Shown here: positions 38,559 through 50,204 of the stretch, in pieces
Layout: every line of letters begins with the position of its first letter
Numbering within the stretch: position 1 is the stretch's first letter
Assembly (NCBI RefSeq): GCF_029960645.1
Contig: NZ_JASBQY010000009.1
Coordinates: 91,941-155,940, forward strand
DNA length: 64,000 bases
Reading direction: 5' to 3'
DNA from: Arthrobacter sp. AL12
GTDB lineage: Bacteria; Actinomycetota; Actinomycetes; Actinomycetales; Micrococcaceae
Position numbers and translations under genes: made by a program
Notes under the pieces: model-generated
What the model was told of the DNA's origin: nothing
Databases searched by the model: none
Seen by the model: the letters and a program-made list of their open reading frames with translations, nothing else

Positions 38559-39881
38559 TTAGGCGAGGTTCGCAACCGAAGGGTAGAGCGGGTGGGCGGC
38601 GGCAAGGGCCTCCACCCGGGAACGCAGGCCGGACAGGTCCGTGCCGGCTTCGGCGATCAGGGCCGCCGCGATGATGTCCGCGACTTCGGCGAATGCTGCC
38701 TCGCCAAACCCGCGGGTGGCAAGCGCGGGGGTGCCGATGCGCAGCCCGGAGGTAACCATCGGCGGGCGGGGGTCGAACGGCACGGCGTTGCGGTTGACGG
38801 TGATGTCGATTTCCGCGAGGCGGTCCTCGGCCTGCTGGCCGTTCAGCTCGCAGTTGCGCAGGTCCACGAGGACCAGGTGCACGTCGGTGCCGCCGGAGAT
38901 GACATTGATGCCCTTGGCGGTGACGTCGGGCTGGACCAGCCGTTCGGCGAGGATCCGGGCTCCGGCCAGGACACGTTCCTGGCGTTCCTTGAACTCGGGG
39001 GACGCGGCGATCTTGAAGGCCACGGCCTTGCCCGCGATCACGTGTTCCAGCGGGCCGCCCTGCTGGCCGGGGAACACTGCCGAGTTGATCTTCTTGGCGA
39101 TGTCCGCGTCGTTGGAGAGGATGATGCCGCCGCGCGGACCGGCGAGGGTCTTGTGCGTGGTGGAGGTGGTGACGTGGGCGTGCGGCACCGGGGAGGGGTG
39201 CAGCCCGGCGGCGACGAGCCCGGCGAAGTGGGCCATGTCCACCATCAGGTAGGCGCCCACGGAATCGGCGATCCGGCGGAACTCGGCGAAGTCCAGCTGC
39301 CGGGCGTAGGCGGACCAGCCGGCGACGATCAGCTGCGGCTTGTGCTCCTGGGCCAGGCGCTCCACCTCGGCCATGTCGATCCGGTGGTCCTCCTCCCGGA
39401 CCTGGTACGGAACCACGTTGTACAGGCGGCCGGAGAAGTTGATCTTCATGCCGTGCGTGAGGTGGCCGCCGTGCGCCAGGTTCAGGCCCATAATGGTGTC
39501 GCCCGGACGGATCAGGGCGTGCATGACGGAGGCGTTGGCCTGCGCGCCGGAGTGCGGCTGGACGTTGGCGTACTCGGCGCCGAACAGGGCCTTGACCCGG
39601 TCAATCGCGAGCTGTTCGACCACGTCAACGTGCTCGCAGCCGCCGTAGTAGCGCTTGCCCGGGTAGCCCTCGGCGTACTTGTTGGTGAGCACGGAACCCT
39701 GCGCCTGCATGACGGCCTTGGCGGTGTGGTTCTCCGAGGCGATCATTTCCAGGCCGTCCCGCTGGCGGGTCAGCTCGGCGTCGATCTGCGCGGCGATCTC
39801 CGGGTCCAGGGCGGACAGCGCGGCGTCCAGACTCGGGGAGACTACCTGCTCAAACACGGCCGTACCTGCGGCCGCGCTCAC
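38559..39881 (-). CDS. glyA: Serine hydroxymethyltransferase
   Basis: GlyA interconverts serine and glycine with tetrahydrofolate. The 440-residue protein shows the PLP-binding Lys244 in [34 protein letters not shown] and [21 protein letters not shown] chose the GTG overlapping the gcvH stop (GTGA) because it gives the expected SAAAGTAV opening and tight coupling. In this operon it takes methylene-THF from the cleavage system and glycine to make serine. Confidence 0.97.
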   Translation of the reverse strand: MSAAAGTAVFEQVVSPSLDAALSALDPEIAAQIDAELTRQRDGLEMIASENHTAKAVMQAQGSVLTNKYAEGYPGKRYYGGCEHVDVVEQLAIDRVKALFGAEYANVQPHSGAQANASVMHALIRPGDTIMGLNLAHGGHLTHGMKINFSGRLYNVVPYQVREEDHRIDMAEVERLAQEHKPQLIVAGWSAYARQLDFAEFRRIADSVGAYLMVDMAHFAGLVAAGLHPSPVPHAHVTTSTTHKTLAGPRGGIILSNDADIAKKINSAVFPGQQGGPLEHVIAGKAVAFKIAASPEFKERQERVLAGARILAERLVQPDVTAKGINVISGGTDVHLVLVDLRNCELNGQQAEDRLAEIDITVNRNAVPFDPRPPMVTSGLRIGTPALATRGFGEAAFAEVADIIAAALIAEAGTDLSGLRSRVEALAAAHPLYPSVANLA

Positions 39882-40273
39882 AGCTCGCCGCCGTTCTTGG
39901 ACGCGTACTCCTGGGCGGAGAGCAGCGGGCCCTCGGATTCGGCGGCGACCTTGAAGAGCCAGCCGGCACCGTAGGGATCGCTGTTGATCAGCGCGGGGTC
40001 CTCGACGACGGCCGGGTTGGTTTCGGTGACCTCGCCGGTGACGGGGGCGTACAGATCCGAGACGGACTTGGTGGACTCCACCTCGCCGCAGGTCTCCCCC
40101 GCGGTCACCATGGCGCCGACCTCGGGCAGGTCCACGTAGACGATGTCGCCGAGGGCGTCCGTGGCGACCGCCGAGATGCCGATGGACACAATGTTGGATC
40201 CGGCGTTGCCGGAGTCCCGTGCAACCCACTCGTGCTCGTCGGAGTACTGCAGTTCAGGGGCAACTCTTGCCAT
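39878..40273 (-). CDS. gcvH: Glycine cleavage system H protein
   Basis: This 131-residue lipoyl carrier shuttles the aminomethyl group between P, T and L proteins. The lipoylation site is Lys69 in [10 protein letters not shown]. Length and ends are standard (DEHEWV near the start, YGAGWLFKV near the end). It lies 48 bases after gcvT and overlaps glyA. Confidence 0.97.
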   Translation of the reverse strand: MARVAPELQYSDEHEWVARDSGNAGSNIVSIGISAVATDALGDIVYVDLPEVGAMVTAGETCGEVESTKSVSDLYAPVTGEVTETNPAVVEDPALINSDPYGAGWLFKVAAESEGPLLSAQEYASKNGGEL

Positions 40274-40321
40274 GTGTTTTTTCCTAAGTCTTGGAGTGGT
40301 CGTTGGTGCTAAATCTGGGGG

Positions 40322-41470
40322 TTACTTTTGGCGCTTGTAGAACGGCAGTGCGACCACTTCGAAGGGTTCGGCCTTGCCGCGGAGGTCGATGTCCAGGGCC
40401 GTGCCGGGTTCGGTGAACTCGACGTCGACGTAGGCCATCGCGACCGGATAGCCCAGGGTCGGGCTGGGCTGGCCGGAGGTGACTTCTCCGACGGTGTTGC
40501 CGTCCTTCAGGACCGGGTAGTGGCCGCGGCCGGCCCGGCGTCCGAGGCCCCTGAGGCCAACGAGTTTGCGGCCCGTGGTGGTGCCTGCGCCGGCTTCCTT
40601 CTTGGCCGCGAGGGCAGCCTTGCCGACGAAGTCGCCTTCCTTGGAGAGCGCCACGACCGGGCCCAGCCCGGCGGCGAAGGGGTCGCCGTCGAGGGAGAGC
40701 TCGTTGCCGTAGAGCGGCATTCCGGCCTCGAGCCGGAGCGAGTCGCGGGACGCGAGTCCGGCGGGGGTCAATTCGCCGTCCTCCGCGATGGCCACAAGCG
40801 CCTGCCAGAGGGCGGCGGCGTCGTCGTTCGCGACGAAGATCTCGAAACCGTCCTCACCGGTGTAACCGGTGCGGGCGAGCAGGAGCCCCTGGCTGGTGCC
40901 GCCGAACATAAAGGGAACGTCGACGGCGGCGTAGTACTTCAGGCCGGTCACGAGTTCGTGCTGCACGGCCGGAACGAGGCGCAGCAGGATCTCCTGGGCT
41001 TTGGGTCCCTGCACGGCGATCAGCGAGGTCCGGGCGGAGGCGTCCTCGACGGTGACGTCGAAGCCGCCTTCTTTGCCGGAACCGGCCCGCTCGGCCATGG
41101 CCGCGGCCACGACTTTGGCGTTGCCGGCGTTGGGGACCACCAGGAACTGCTGGTCGCCGCGGCGGTAGGTGATGAGGTCGTCGATGATGCCGCCGTCCTC
41201 GTTGCAGATCAGCGAGTACTTGGCCTTGCCGACCGCCATCGCGGAGATCTTGCCGACCAGTGCGTAGTCCAGGAAGGCCGCGGCGTCAGGGCCGGTGACC
41301 CAGACCTCGCCCATGTGGGAGAGGTCGTAAAGGCCCGCGGACTTGCGGACGGCGTGGTGCTCGGCCAGTTCGGAGCTGTACTTGAGCGGCATCTGCCAGC
41401 CGCCGAAGTCGGTGAAGGAGGCGCCGAGCTTCTTGTGCTCTTCGTAAAGTGCCGTGTAATTCTCAGTCAT
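40322..41470 (-). CDS. gcvT: Glycine cleavage system aminomethyltransferase (T protein)
   Basis: GcvT releases ammonia and moves the methylene carbon onto tetrahydrofolate. The 382-residue protein has the family openings (LYEEHKKLGASFTDFGGWQMPLKY, RKSAGLYDLSHMGE), GYTGEDGFEIFV, and the C-terminal barrel (GLGRRAGRGHYPV). It starts 12 bases after gcvP. Confidence 0.97.
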   Translation of the reverse strand: MTENYTALYEEHKKLGASFTDFGGWQMPLKYSSELAEHHAVRKSAGLYDLSHMGEVWVTGPDAAAFLDYALVGKISAMAVGKAKYSLICNEDGGIIDDLITYRRGDQQFLVVPNAGNAKVVAAAMAERAGSGKEGGFDVTVEDASARTSLIAVQGPKAQEILLRLVPAVQHELVTGLKYYAAVDVPFMFGGTSQGLLLARTGYTGEDGFEIFVANDDAAALWQALVAIAEDGELTPAGLASRDSLRLEAGMPLYGNELSLDGDPFAAGLGPVVALSKEGDFVGKAALAAKKEAGAGTTTGRKLVGLRGLGRRAGRGHYPVLKDGNTVGEVTSGQPSPTLGYPVAMAYVDVEFTEPGTALDIDLRGKAEPFEVVALPFYKRQK

Positions 41471-41482
41471 CGGTGGCTGTCC

Positions 41483-44371
<2,889 letters not shown>

Positions 44372-44420
44372 AAGGAACTCCATAACTAAGGCGGCGCAGG
44401 GTACGCCACATTGATTCGGG

Positions 44421-44632
44421 TTCCTCCCCACTCTGTATTGGACCTGAGAGTTTCCGCGCAGCCGTGCTCTCGCATGGCTCCGCTTGCACCGTCGGTGAGC
44501 ACAGCATGTCAAAAGACAGCCTGCTACTTTCCAGAGTTGCCTTGCCGCGGCGGTACGTGGGCCTGAGAGATTCCTGGGGAGGGTTTGCTCCTACGGCGCC
44601 TGCTTGTACCTACTTGCAGAACTCTCCCGCCG
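44421..44632 (-). promoter_or_regulatory. Tandem glycine riboswitch
   Basis: The minus-strand leader has two glycine aptamers. The first has GGGAGAGTTCTG, a GCCGTAGGAGCAAACCCTCC block and AATCTCTCAGGC; the second has CACCGACGGTGCAAGCGGAGC, GCGGAAACTCTCAGGTC and closes near GTGGGGAGG. Cooperative glycine binding normally turns gcv expression on. It lies about 50 bases before the gcvP start. Confidence 0.93.
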
Positions 44633-44763
44633 CAGATCAAAGGCATATTAAATTTGCGTGACAACAGTCACAGGCCCCATTGTCCTATGCCCGGCCCGCG
44701 TCCGCAAACCAGTGACGCGCGGAGGCCGCCGTCGGGCTCAAAATCGCGGGCCGCCGTCGCGCC

Positions 44764-44951
44764 CGAAGTCGCGGGAAAGCTGCGGATTCGCGGGAACGTT
44801 CCGGCGACCTGGCAAGTCTCCGGCGATTTCGACGTCGGGTGCCCGCGCGGCGGGCGGCGAAGTCGCGGGAAAGCTGCGGATTCGCGGGAACGTTCCGGCG
44901 ACTTGGCAAGTCTCCGGCGATTTCGACGTCGGGTGCCCGCGCGGCGGGCGG
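44764..44951. repeat. 94-bp tandem duplication
   Basis: Two head-to-tail copies (44764-44857, 44858-44951) differ at one base. Each contains GGAACGTTCC, a ten-base palindrome, and GC-rich arms. The repeat fills much of the gap between the glycine riboswitch and the TetR gene (convergent and minus-strand sides). No coding potential is evident in either strand. Confidence 0.95.
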
Positions 44952-44968
44952 CCGGGCCAGCGTGCAAT

Positions 44969-45508
44969 TCAGCCGCGGAGCCGCTCGAGGGCGGTGAGCA
45001 GGCTTTCGACGTCGGGGCCAACCTCCGGGAGCGGGCCGCCAGGGCCGCGCGCCAGCATGGCGTTGAAGTACAGTCCGTCCCCCATGTAGAGGACCGGCTT
45101 GGCCATGGCGGGGCCGACGTCGGCCGCCAGCAGTTCCAGCCAGCTCGCCTGGACCGCGGCCATCCGCCGCAGGGTTTCCTGGTGGGCCACTTCCGCCAGC
45201 CGGGTGGCGGCCACGAAGACCCGGTCCAGCGGGGTGTCCGCCCAGACGGAGGACCTGATAAAGAACGCCGCTGCGCCTTCCGGCGCGTGGGCCATGGCGG
45301 CGAGGTCCTCGTCGAGCAGCCGGTCCAGCCGTTCCAGCAGGACCGAAATCATCGCCTCCTTATTGGGGAAGTGGTAGAGCAGCCCGCCCTTGGAAACGCC
45401 GGCCCGCCGGGCGACGGCATCCAGGGTCGCGGCACGTTCACCCTCTTCGATCAGCAGGGATTCGAACGCGTCAAGGACGGCTTCACGGGCGACGGGTTTT
45501 CTGGCCAT
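44969..45508 (-). CDS. TetR-family repressor
   Basis: This 179-residue protein has an N-terminal HTH (TLDAVARRAGVSKGGLLYHFPNKEAMI) and a ligand-binding C-terminal domain. It is divergent from a DHA2-type efflux gene and a perfect inverted repeat lies between them, so it most likely represses that gene and itself and is released by the exported drug. I chose the ATG of MARKPVAREAV, which has GGA upstream; a start four codons earlier is possible. Confidence 0.92.
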   Translation of the reverse strand: MARKPVAREAVLDAFESLLIEEGERAATLDAVARRAGVSKGGLLYHFPNKEAMISVLLERLDRLLDEDLAAMAHAPEGAAAFFIRSSVWADTPLDRVFVAATRLAEVAHQETLRRMAAVQASWLELLAADVGPAMAKPVLYMGDGLYFNAMLARGPGGPLPEVGPDVESLLTALERLRG

Positions 45509-45558
45509 GGTTCCAATCATGCCCCGCAGCGGGGACGCGGCTTAACGGTGAGGTTTTT

Positions 45559-45584
45559 AACTATACCGTCCAGACGGTATAGTT
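45559..45584. promoter_or_regulatory. TetR operator palindrome
   Basis: AACTATACCGTC-CA-GACGGTATAGTT is a perfect 12-base inverted repeat, six bases before the efflux-gene ATG. It is the only long palindrome between the divergent genes and includes a TATACC/GGTATA promoter-like core. Confidence 0.9.
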
Positions 45585-45590
45585 ATCACC

Positions 45591-47225
45591 ATGAGCAACA
45601 CACCCATCACCCGCAGCAGCACCGGAACCGTCAGCAGCCCCGCCGCCGCCGGAAACTCCGCCGCCGGAACAAGACCGTCCCCGGCGCCGCGTGCGCCGTG
45701 GCGGGACTGGCTGGCGCTGGCACTGCTGATGTTTCCCGTGCTGCTCGTGGCCGTCGACAATACGGCCCTGACCTTCGCGTTGCCTGCCATCGCGCGAAGC
45801 CTCGATGCCTCCGGCGTGGAACTGCTGTGGATTGTCGACGCCTATCCCCTGGTCCTCGCCGGCCTTCTGGTGGCGATGGGCAGCCTCGGCGACAGGATCG
45901 GCCGCCGCCGGCTGCTCTTCATCGGCAGCACCGGCTTCGCTGCCGTCTCGGCGGTCACGGCGTTTGCCCCCAGCGCCGAATGGCTGATCGCCGGGCGTGC
46001 GGGGCTCGGATTCTTCGGCGCCATGCTGATGCCCTCCACGCTGTCCCTGATCCGCAACATCTTCCCCGAGCCCAACCGGCGCCGGCTGGCCGTGGCCATC
46101 TGGGCCGCCGGTTTCTCCGGCGGTGCCGCGCTGGGCCCGATCTTCGGCGGCTGGCTGGTGGAGCACTTCTGGTGGGGCGCGGTGCTGCTGGTGGCAGTGC
46201 CGATCATCCTGCCGCTGCTGGTCCTGGGCCCGGCGCTGATCCCGGAGTCCCGGGACCCGAACCCGGGCCGGGTCGATGTGCCCAGCATCGTGCTGTCCCT
46301 GCTGGTCATGGTGCCGGTGGTCTACGGGATCAAGATCCTGGCCACGCACGGCCTGGCACTGGAACCGCTGGCCGCCATCGCCTTCGGCCTGCTGATGGGG
46401 TACGTCTTCATCCGGCGGCAGCGGCAGCTCCTGACGCACGGCGCGCTTGCCGCAAACCGGACCGCTCCCCTGCTCGATCTCAGCCTCTTCGGCAACCGGG
46501 TCTTCAGCACCGCCATCATCGCCAACGTGCTGGCCCTGTTCTCCTTCAACGGCTTCATCCTGTTCCTGGCCCAGCACCTGCAGCTGATCGAGGGGCAGTC
46601 CCCCTCGGAATCCGGCGTCGCCATGGTCCCAGCGCTCATCGCGACCGTCCTGGCTGGCCTGCTGGTGGTGCCGCTGGTGAAGAAGATCCGCCCAGGTTTT
46701 GTGGTCGCGGGCGGGCTGCTGCTCAGCGCCGGGGGCTACTTCCTTGTGGCCTTCGGCGATCACGGCAACGGCCCGGCGCTGCTGCTGGCGGCCCTGCTGG
46801 TGCTGTGCCTCGGCGTCGGCGCCGCGGAGACCATCTCCAACGACCTGATCCTCGGTGCCGCCCCGGCAGAGAAGTCCGGCGCGGCCGCCGCAATTTCCGA
46901 GACCGGCTACGAAATCGGTTCACTGCTGGGCACCGCTATCCTCGGCTCCATCCTTACGGCTTCCTACCAGGGCAACCTGCGGCTTCCCGCCGGAGTCGCG
47001 GATGCGGTGCCGGCTGAGGCATCGGCCCAGGCTGGCGAGACGCTCGCCGGGGCCGTGGAACTCGCCCAGGCCCTCCCGGGACCGCTGGCGGAGGCCGTGA
47101 TGACCGCTGCCCGGACCGCGTTCGATTCGGGCGTCCACATCACGGCCACCATTGCGCTCGTGCTCATGACCGGGGCGTCGGTGCTCGCCGCCGTCGTGCT
47201 CCGGAAGGTGCCGACCGCCAAATAA
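45591..47225 (+). CDS. MFS drug efflux transporter, DHA2 (14-helix) family
   Basis: The 544-residue protein has about 14 hydrophobic segments, with the motifs LDASGVELLWIVDAYPLVLAGLLVAMGSLGDRIGRRRLL and GFSGGAALGPIFGGWL of the QacA/SmvA group of proton-driven exporters. Substrates are likely cationic or lipophilic compounds. The regulator is the divergent TetR protein acting at the palindrome that ends six bases before the start. Confidence 0.93.
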   Translation: MSNTPITRSSTGTVSSPAAAGNSAAGTRPSPAPRAPWRDWLALALLMFPVLLVAVDNTALTFALPAIARSLDASGVELLWIVDAYPLVLAGLLVAMGSLGDRIGRRRLLFIGSTGFAAVSAVTAFAPSAEWLIAGRAGLGFFGAMLMPSTLSLIRNIFPEPNRRRLAVAIWAAGFSGGAALGPIFGGWLVEHFWWGAVLLVAVPIILPLLVLGPALIPESRDPNPGRVDVPSIVLSLLVMVPVVYGIKILATHGLALEPLAAIAFGLLMGYVFIRRQRQLLTHGALAANRTAPLLDLSLFGNRVFSTAIIANVLALFSFNGFILFLAQHLQLIEGQSPSESGVAMVPALIATVLAGLLVVPLVKKIRPGFVVAGGLLLSAGGYFLVAFGDHGNGPALLLAALLVLCLGVGAAETISNDLILGAAPAEKSGAAAAISETGYEIGSLLGTAILGSILTASYQGNLRLPAGVADAVPAEASAQAGETLAGAVELAQALPGPLAEAVMTAARTAFDSGVHITATIALVLMTGASVLAAVVLRKVPTAK

Positions 47226-47306
47226 CGCGATAAATAGCCGGGGAACCGGACCGCTCCCGGGCCCGCCCGCGGCGCTGCTTAAACGCCCGGCGCGAGGCTA
47301 AACGCA

Positions 47307-47342
47307 AGCGCCCGGCGCCGGTGGGAACCGGGGCCGGGCGCT
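47307..47342. terminator. Hairpin between convergent efflux and dps genes
   Basis: AGCGCCCGGC and GCCGGGCGCT are perfect arms with a further inner GC pair set. Located between two convergent stops, it probably ends both transcripts. Confidence 0.75.
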
Positions 47343-47360
47343 GGGATCTGCAGGCGAACG

Positions 47361-47840
47361 CTACTTGCTGTCCGCCGTGGTGACGCTGGAGTTGGCCCGC
47401 ATCGTCTCCGCATTGACCATCCAGGCGTACTGCTCGAACTTGGCGATGAACCCGTGCAGCAGGTCCGCCGTGGTGGGGTCCTCTTCGTCGACTTCGTCGT
47501 GGACTTTGCGCATGGTGCCGACGGCGGCCTCCAGGGCTGCAACGATCCGCTCAATGGCGTCCTTGGTGTTGATCAGGCCGCTGGGGAACTCTGCGAGCGC
47601 GGTGGACTTGGACACCGTGGAGCTGCGGCCGTCCGGAAGGGCGTGGAGTGCGCGCATGCGCTCCGCCAGGTCATCCGCGAACTCACGGGCCGATTCGATA
47701 ATCTCGTCCAGCTGCAGGTGGAGGTCCCGGAAGTTCGTTCCGACGATGTTCCAGTGCGCCTGCTTGCCCTGAACGTGAAGTTCGATCAGGTCAACAAGCA
47801 CCGCTTGCAGGTTCGTCGTGAGGGTCGGTGAAGCTTTCAT
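47361..47840 (-). CDS. dps: Dps family DNA-protection protein
   Basis: The 159-residue ferritin-like protein has the inter-subunit ferroxidase site (HVQGKQAHWNIVGTNFRDLHLQLDEI) and forms a 12-subunit shell that oxidises iron with peroxide and may coat DNA. An ATG follows a short leader with an AGGAGGAC ribosome-binding site. It is monocistronic. Confidence 0.95.
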   Translation of the reverse strand: MKASPTLTTNLQAVLVDLIELHVQGKQAHWNIVGTNFRDLHLQLDEIIESAREFADDLAERMRALHALPDGRSSTVSKSTALAEFPSGLINTKDAIERIVAALEAAVGTMRKVHDEVDEEDPTTADLLHGFIAKFEQYAWMVNAETMRANSSVTTADSK

Positions 47841-48023
47841 GCGTCCTCCTGAGTAGGTGCGGTACCGATGCGTCCGGTATCGCTAGGTCCGATATCTCCG
47901 ACGCTACCGCAGGGCGCAACAGGACCGCGACGGTCCCGGAGGAATTTCTCGGTCAGCTTACTAAGTCCGCTTACTAACGACGGCGGGACACCCGGGCAGC
48001 GCCGCCGCCCGTCCGGCCGGGCC

Positions 48024-48569
48024 TTACCAGAAGTGCGCGACGTCGATCACGAGCCGCGAGCCTGCGGCCGGTCCGTCCAGGGTAAACACGCGGAACGGCA
48101 GCCGGGCCCGGACTCCGAGGCCGAGGCTTGAATAGCCTTCGAAGCTGCCGGCCCATGCCACCTGCCGGAAGGTCTGGTAACCGCTGACGTCGCTCAGTTC
48201 CTTCGGGTCTGCCGGCGTGAAGGTGGCATTGCCGTTGTCGTTATAAGCCGGGGAGTTGACCGTGACCTGGAGGAACGCCTGACCGCGCAGGGGGACAGGG
48301 AATCCCGAGCCGTCCTGGGTGACCTGCGGAACGTAGCGGACGGTGTAGCCGGCGACGGGCCCTTTGAGGTCGATGACCAGCCGGTCGAAACAGTAGTGCT
48401 GCCCCGAGCGGACATTCGTCACCTGGGCCTGGCTCATCGCCCGATCCGCCTTTATTAGCGACCCCCACACCAGTCCGCAGTAGGGTGCCGCCGCTGCGGG
48501 ACCGGGCGCCACGAGGCCCAATCCGACAGCCATCAGAATCGCTACCAGCCACACCCGGAACTTCTTCAT
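48024..48569 (-). CDS. Secreted protein with AMIN-like domain
   Basis: The 181-residue protein has a classical signal peptide (KKFRVWLVAILMAVGLGLVAPGPAAAAP). The rest is beta-rich, with FDRLVIDLKGPVAGYTVRYVPQV and RLVIDVAHFW typical of the AMIN-like domain of actinobacterial exported proteins. Two Cys residues (PYCGLVWG, HYCFDRLV) could form a disulfide. A wall- or membrane-facing role is likely; the ligand is unknown. I took the ATG nearest the signal peptide. Confidence 0.82.
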   Translation of the reverse strand: MKKFRVWLVAILMAVGLGLVAPGPAAAAPYCGLVWGSLIKADRAMSQAQVTNVRSGQHYCFDRLVIDLKGPVAGYTVRYVPQVTQDGSGFPVPLRGQAFLQVTVNSPAYNDNGNATFTPADPKELSDVSGYQTFRQVAWAGSFEGYSSLGLGVRARLPFRVFTLDGPAAGSRLVIDVAHFW

Positions 48570-48729
48570 GGGGAGCCCCCTCAAGAGATCAGATAGCAAC
48601 AGGATAGGAGCGTTTCCGGGCCGAATCGAGGGGGCGGGAGGATCGGCGCCCAACCGTTAAGCTGCGCCGCGCCGGGTCACGGGACGGTCGCGCCGTCGTC
48701 GTCGTGCTGCCGGGAATTCCGGGCAACGG

Positions 48730-48764
48730 CGAAGCGCCGGTCCCTTGCGGAATCCGGCGCTTCG
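48730..48764 (-). terminator. Hairpin after DUF4193 gene
   Basis: CGAAGCGCCGG and CCGGCGCTTCG perfect arms flank a 13-base loop about 40 bases after the DUF4193 stop. Confidence 0.65.
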
Positions 48765-48804
48765 GTGTGCCTTGCTGGAAAGTTGTGAAGCGGTGGAGGG
48801 TCCC

Positions 48805-49107
48805 CTAGCCTTCGCAGTCGCGGCAGTACTTCAGGCCGTTCTTTTCCTTGGCCAGCTGGGACCGGTGACGGACCAGGAAGCAGGAGGAGCAGGTGAATTC
48901 ATCGGACTGCTCGGGAACAACAACGACAGTCAGTTCCTCGCCGGAAAGATCAGCACCGGGAAGGTCGATGCCTTCGGCTGTGTCGTTCTCGTCGACGTCG
49001 ATGACGGCTGTCTGGGCGCCCCCACTGCGGGACGCCTGAAGTGCCTCCAGCGACTCGGCGGGAGACTCTTCTTCAGTCTTGCGTGGTGCGTCGTAATCGG
49101 TAGCCAT
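48805..49107 (-). CDS. DUF4193 zinc-ribbon-like protein
   Basis: The 100-residue acidic protein begins ATDYDAPRK and ends with a CSSC ... YCRDC zinc-binding pair. This is the actinobacterial DUF4193 family, usually found near tRNA or housekeeping genes. The acidic body (VDENDTAEGIDLPG) and the C-terminal ribbon suggest binding to RNA polymerase or another protein, but no function is established. Confidence 0.88.
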   Translation of the reverse strand: MATDYDAPRKTEEESPAESLEALQASRSGGAQTAVIDVDENDTAEGIDLPGADLSGEELTVVVVPEQSDEFTCSSCFLVRHRSQLAKEKNGLKYCRDCEG

Positions 49108-49315
49108 TTGGGGTTCACTTTCGTTGCTGCGCAGCGCCATTTCAGGCACTTCAGTGAAGCAGTCTAGGACATTATGCACGCAGTTGAAGAAAAGTGTGCC
49201 CAATCAGGTACTTTGCGTCGCTCGGCCCTCCGAATGGGACGGGCAGGGCACCACGGCGGATGCCGCGGCGCTCAAACGGCTCGACGCCGGATGGCCTGCA
49301 CTACCGGCTGTACGC

Positions 49316-49801
49316 TCAGGCGACGGGCCAGATGATGAGCGTCTTCCAGGTCGACGGGTCCGGTTCCACCGCGGGGTCGCTGAGGTAGTACTCCCACATC
49401 GCATTGCCCGGCGTCAGGCCTTCGGCCTGCATCTTCTCCATGATCGCCCCGTACGTTTCGGGGAGCGTCTCGTAAGGGCCCACGTGCATCGCTTCGAAGG
49501 CCCGGCCGGCGGGGAGGGATCCCGCGGTCACAGCGCTATCGCCGCCGGGAAACGGCGCCGCCACCGGAAACCCCGCCTCGACGTCGACGACGTCGGTGGG
49601 CATCCCGCGATACAACGCAAACGGCGGTCCGGCCAGCTGGACGTGCTGTTGTTCCGCGGCACTCATCACGGAGCTGTAGGCGCGGCCGAAGAACTCGCGC
49701 AGCCCCTTCATGGGAACGGTTTCGCGCAGCACCGCCGTCGGTTGTTCCTGCAGCTGGGTGGACTTGATGTCCGGCGTCTTGTCCGGATTTGTTTCAGTCA
49801 T
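49316..49801 (-). CDS. GyrI-like effector-binding domain protein
   Basis: The 161-residue protein has the SOUL/GyrI-like fold pattern (EQPTAVLRETVPMKGLREFFGRAYSSVM, GPPFALYRGMP, FEAMHVGPYETLPETYGAIMEKMQAEGL, MWEYYLSDP). Such proteins bind small hydrophobic or cationic ligands and sometimes toxins. There is no DNA-binding domain, so it is a stand-alone binder. It is separate from its neighbours. Confidence 0.85.
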   Translation of the reverse strand: MTETNPDKTPDIKSTQLQEQPTAVLRETVPMKGLREFFGRAYSSVMSAAEQQHVQLAGPPFALYRGMPTDVVDVEAGFPVAAPFPGGDSAVTAGSLPAGRAFEAMHVGPYETLPETYGAIMEKMQAEGLTPGNAMWEYYLSDPAVEPDPSTWKTLIIWPVA

Positions 49802-49929
49802 AGGCCCAGACTCCGCCGTGAGGATTTCGCGGTCTAGGGCCTAACGACCCGCCAGGCGGTCGCTGCGCCGTGGGACAACGCCAACGCTAAGAGTGCCGGC
49901 CCTGGAGCCACCCCTTGCGGACCAACGAA

Positions 49930-49972
49930 AACCGCGCCGCCACCGGGCTGGATCCCAGTAGACGACGCGGTT
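49930..49972 (-). terminator. Hairpin terminator after tRNA-Thr
   Basis: AACCGCG and CGCGGTT arms, followed on the minus strand by TTTCG, lie just after the tRNA gene end. Confidence 0.6.
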
Positions 49973-49980
49973 CTTCTTCG

Positions 49981-50054
49981 GGCCCCCTGTCGGATTCGAA
50001 CCGACGACCCCCGCTTTACAAGAGCGGTGCTCTGGCCAACTGAGCTAAGGAGGC
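49981..50054 (-). tRNA. tRNA-Thr (anticodon UGU)
   Basis: A complete cloverleaf can be drawn: acceptor GCCTCCT with AGGGGGC, D-arm GCTCAGTTGGCCAGAGC, anticodon stem CCGCT/AGCGG around CTTGTAA with anticodon TGT, and T-arm GTCGGTTCGAATCCGAC. No CCA is encoded. It lies alone between the GyrI-like and DsbA-like genes. Confidence 0.96.
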
Positions 50055-50148
50055 ATTCCTGTGCACCGGCAAGACCGGTCCGCGATGAGGCGCCCGGCGC
50101 GACGGCGCTAGATAAGGTTAGCCCACGGATGCCCGGTGATAAAAACAG

Positions 50149-50178
50149 ACCCGGCTCCGGAAGAATCCGGAACCGGGC
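50149..50178 (-). terminator. Rho-independent terminator of DsbA-like gene
   Basis: CCCGGCTCCGGA and TCCGGAACCGGG pair around AGAA, followed on the minus strand by a TGTTTTTAT tract. Confidence 0.85.
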
Positions 50179-50204
50179 CCGCAGTTGCTGCCGGGTCCCT
50201 GCGC

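Noticed and set aside
44764..44951. Possible CRISPR array
   Set aside because: Two long contiguous units without spacers and no cas genes.
44658..45089. Open frames across the 94-bp repeats
   Set aside because: They exist only because the repeat is GC-rich and stop-poor; no ribosome site, no family likeness and the frame crosses the riboswitch edge.
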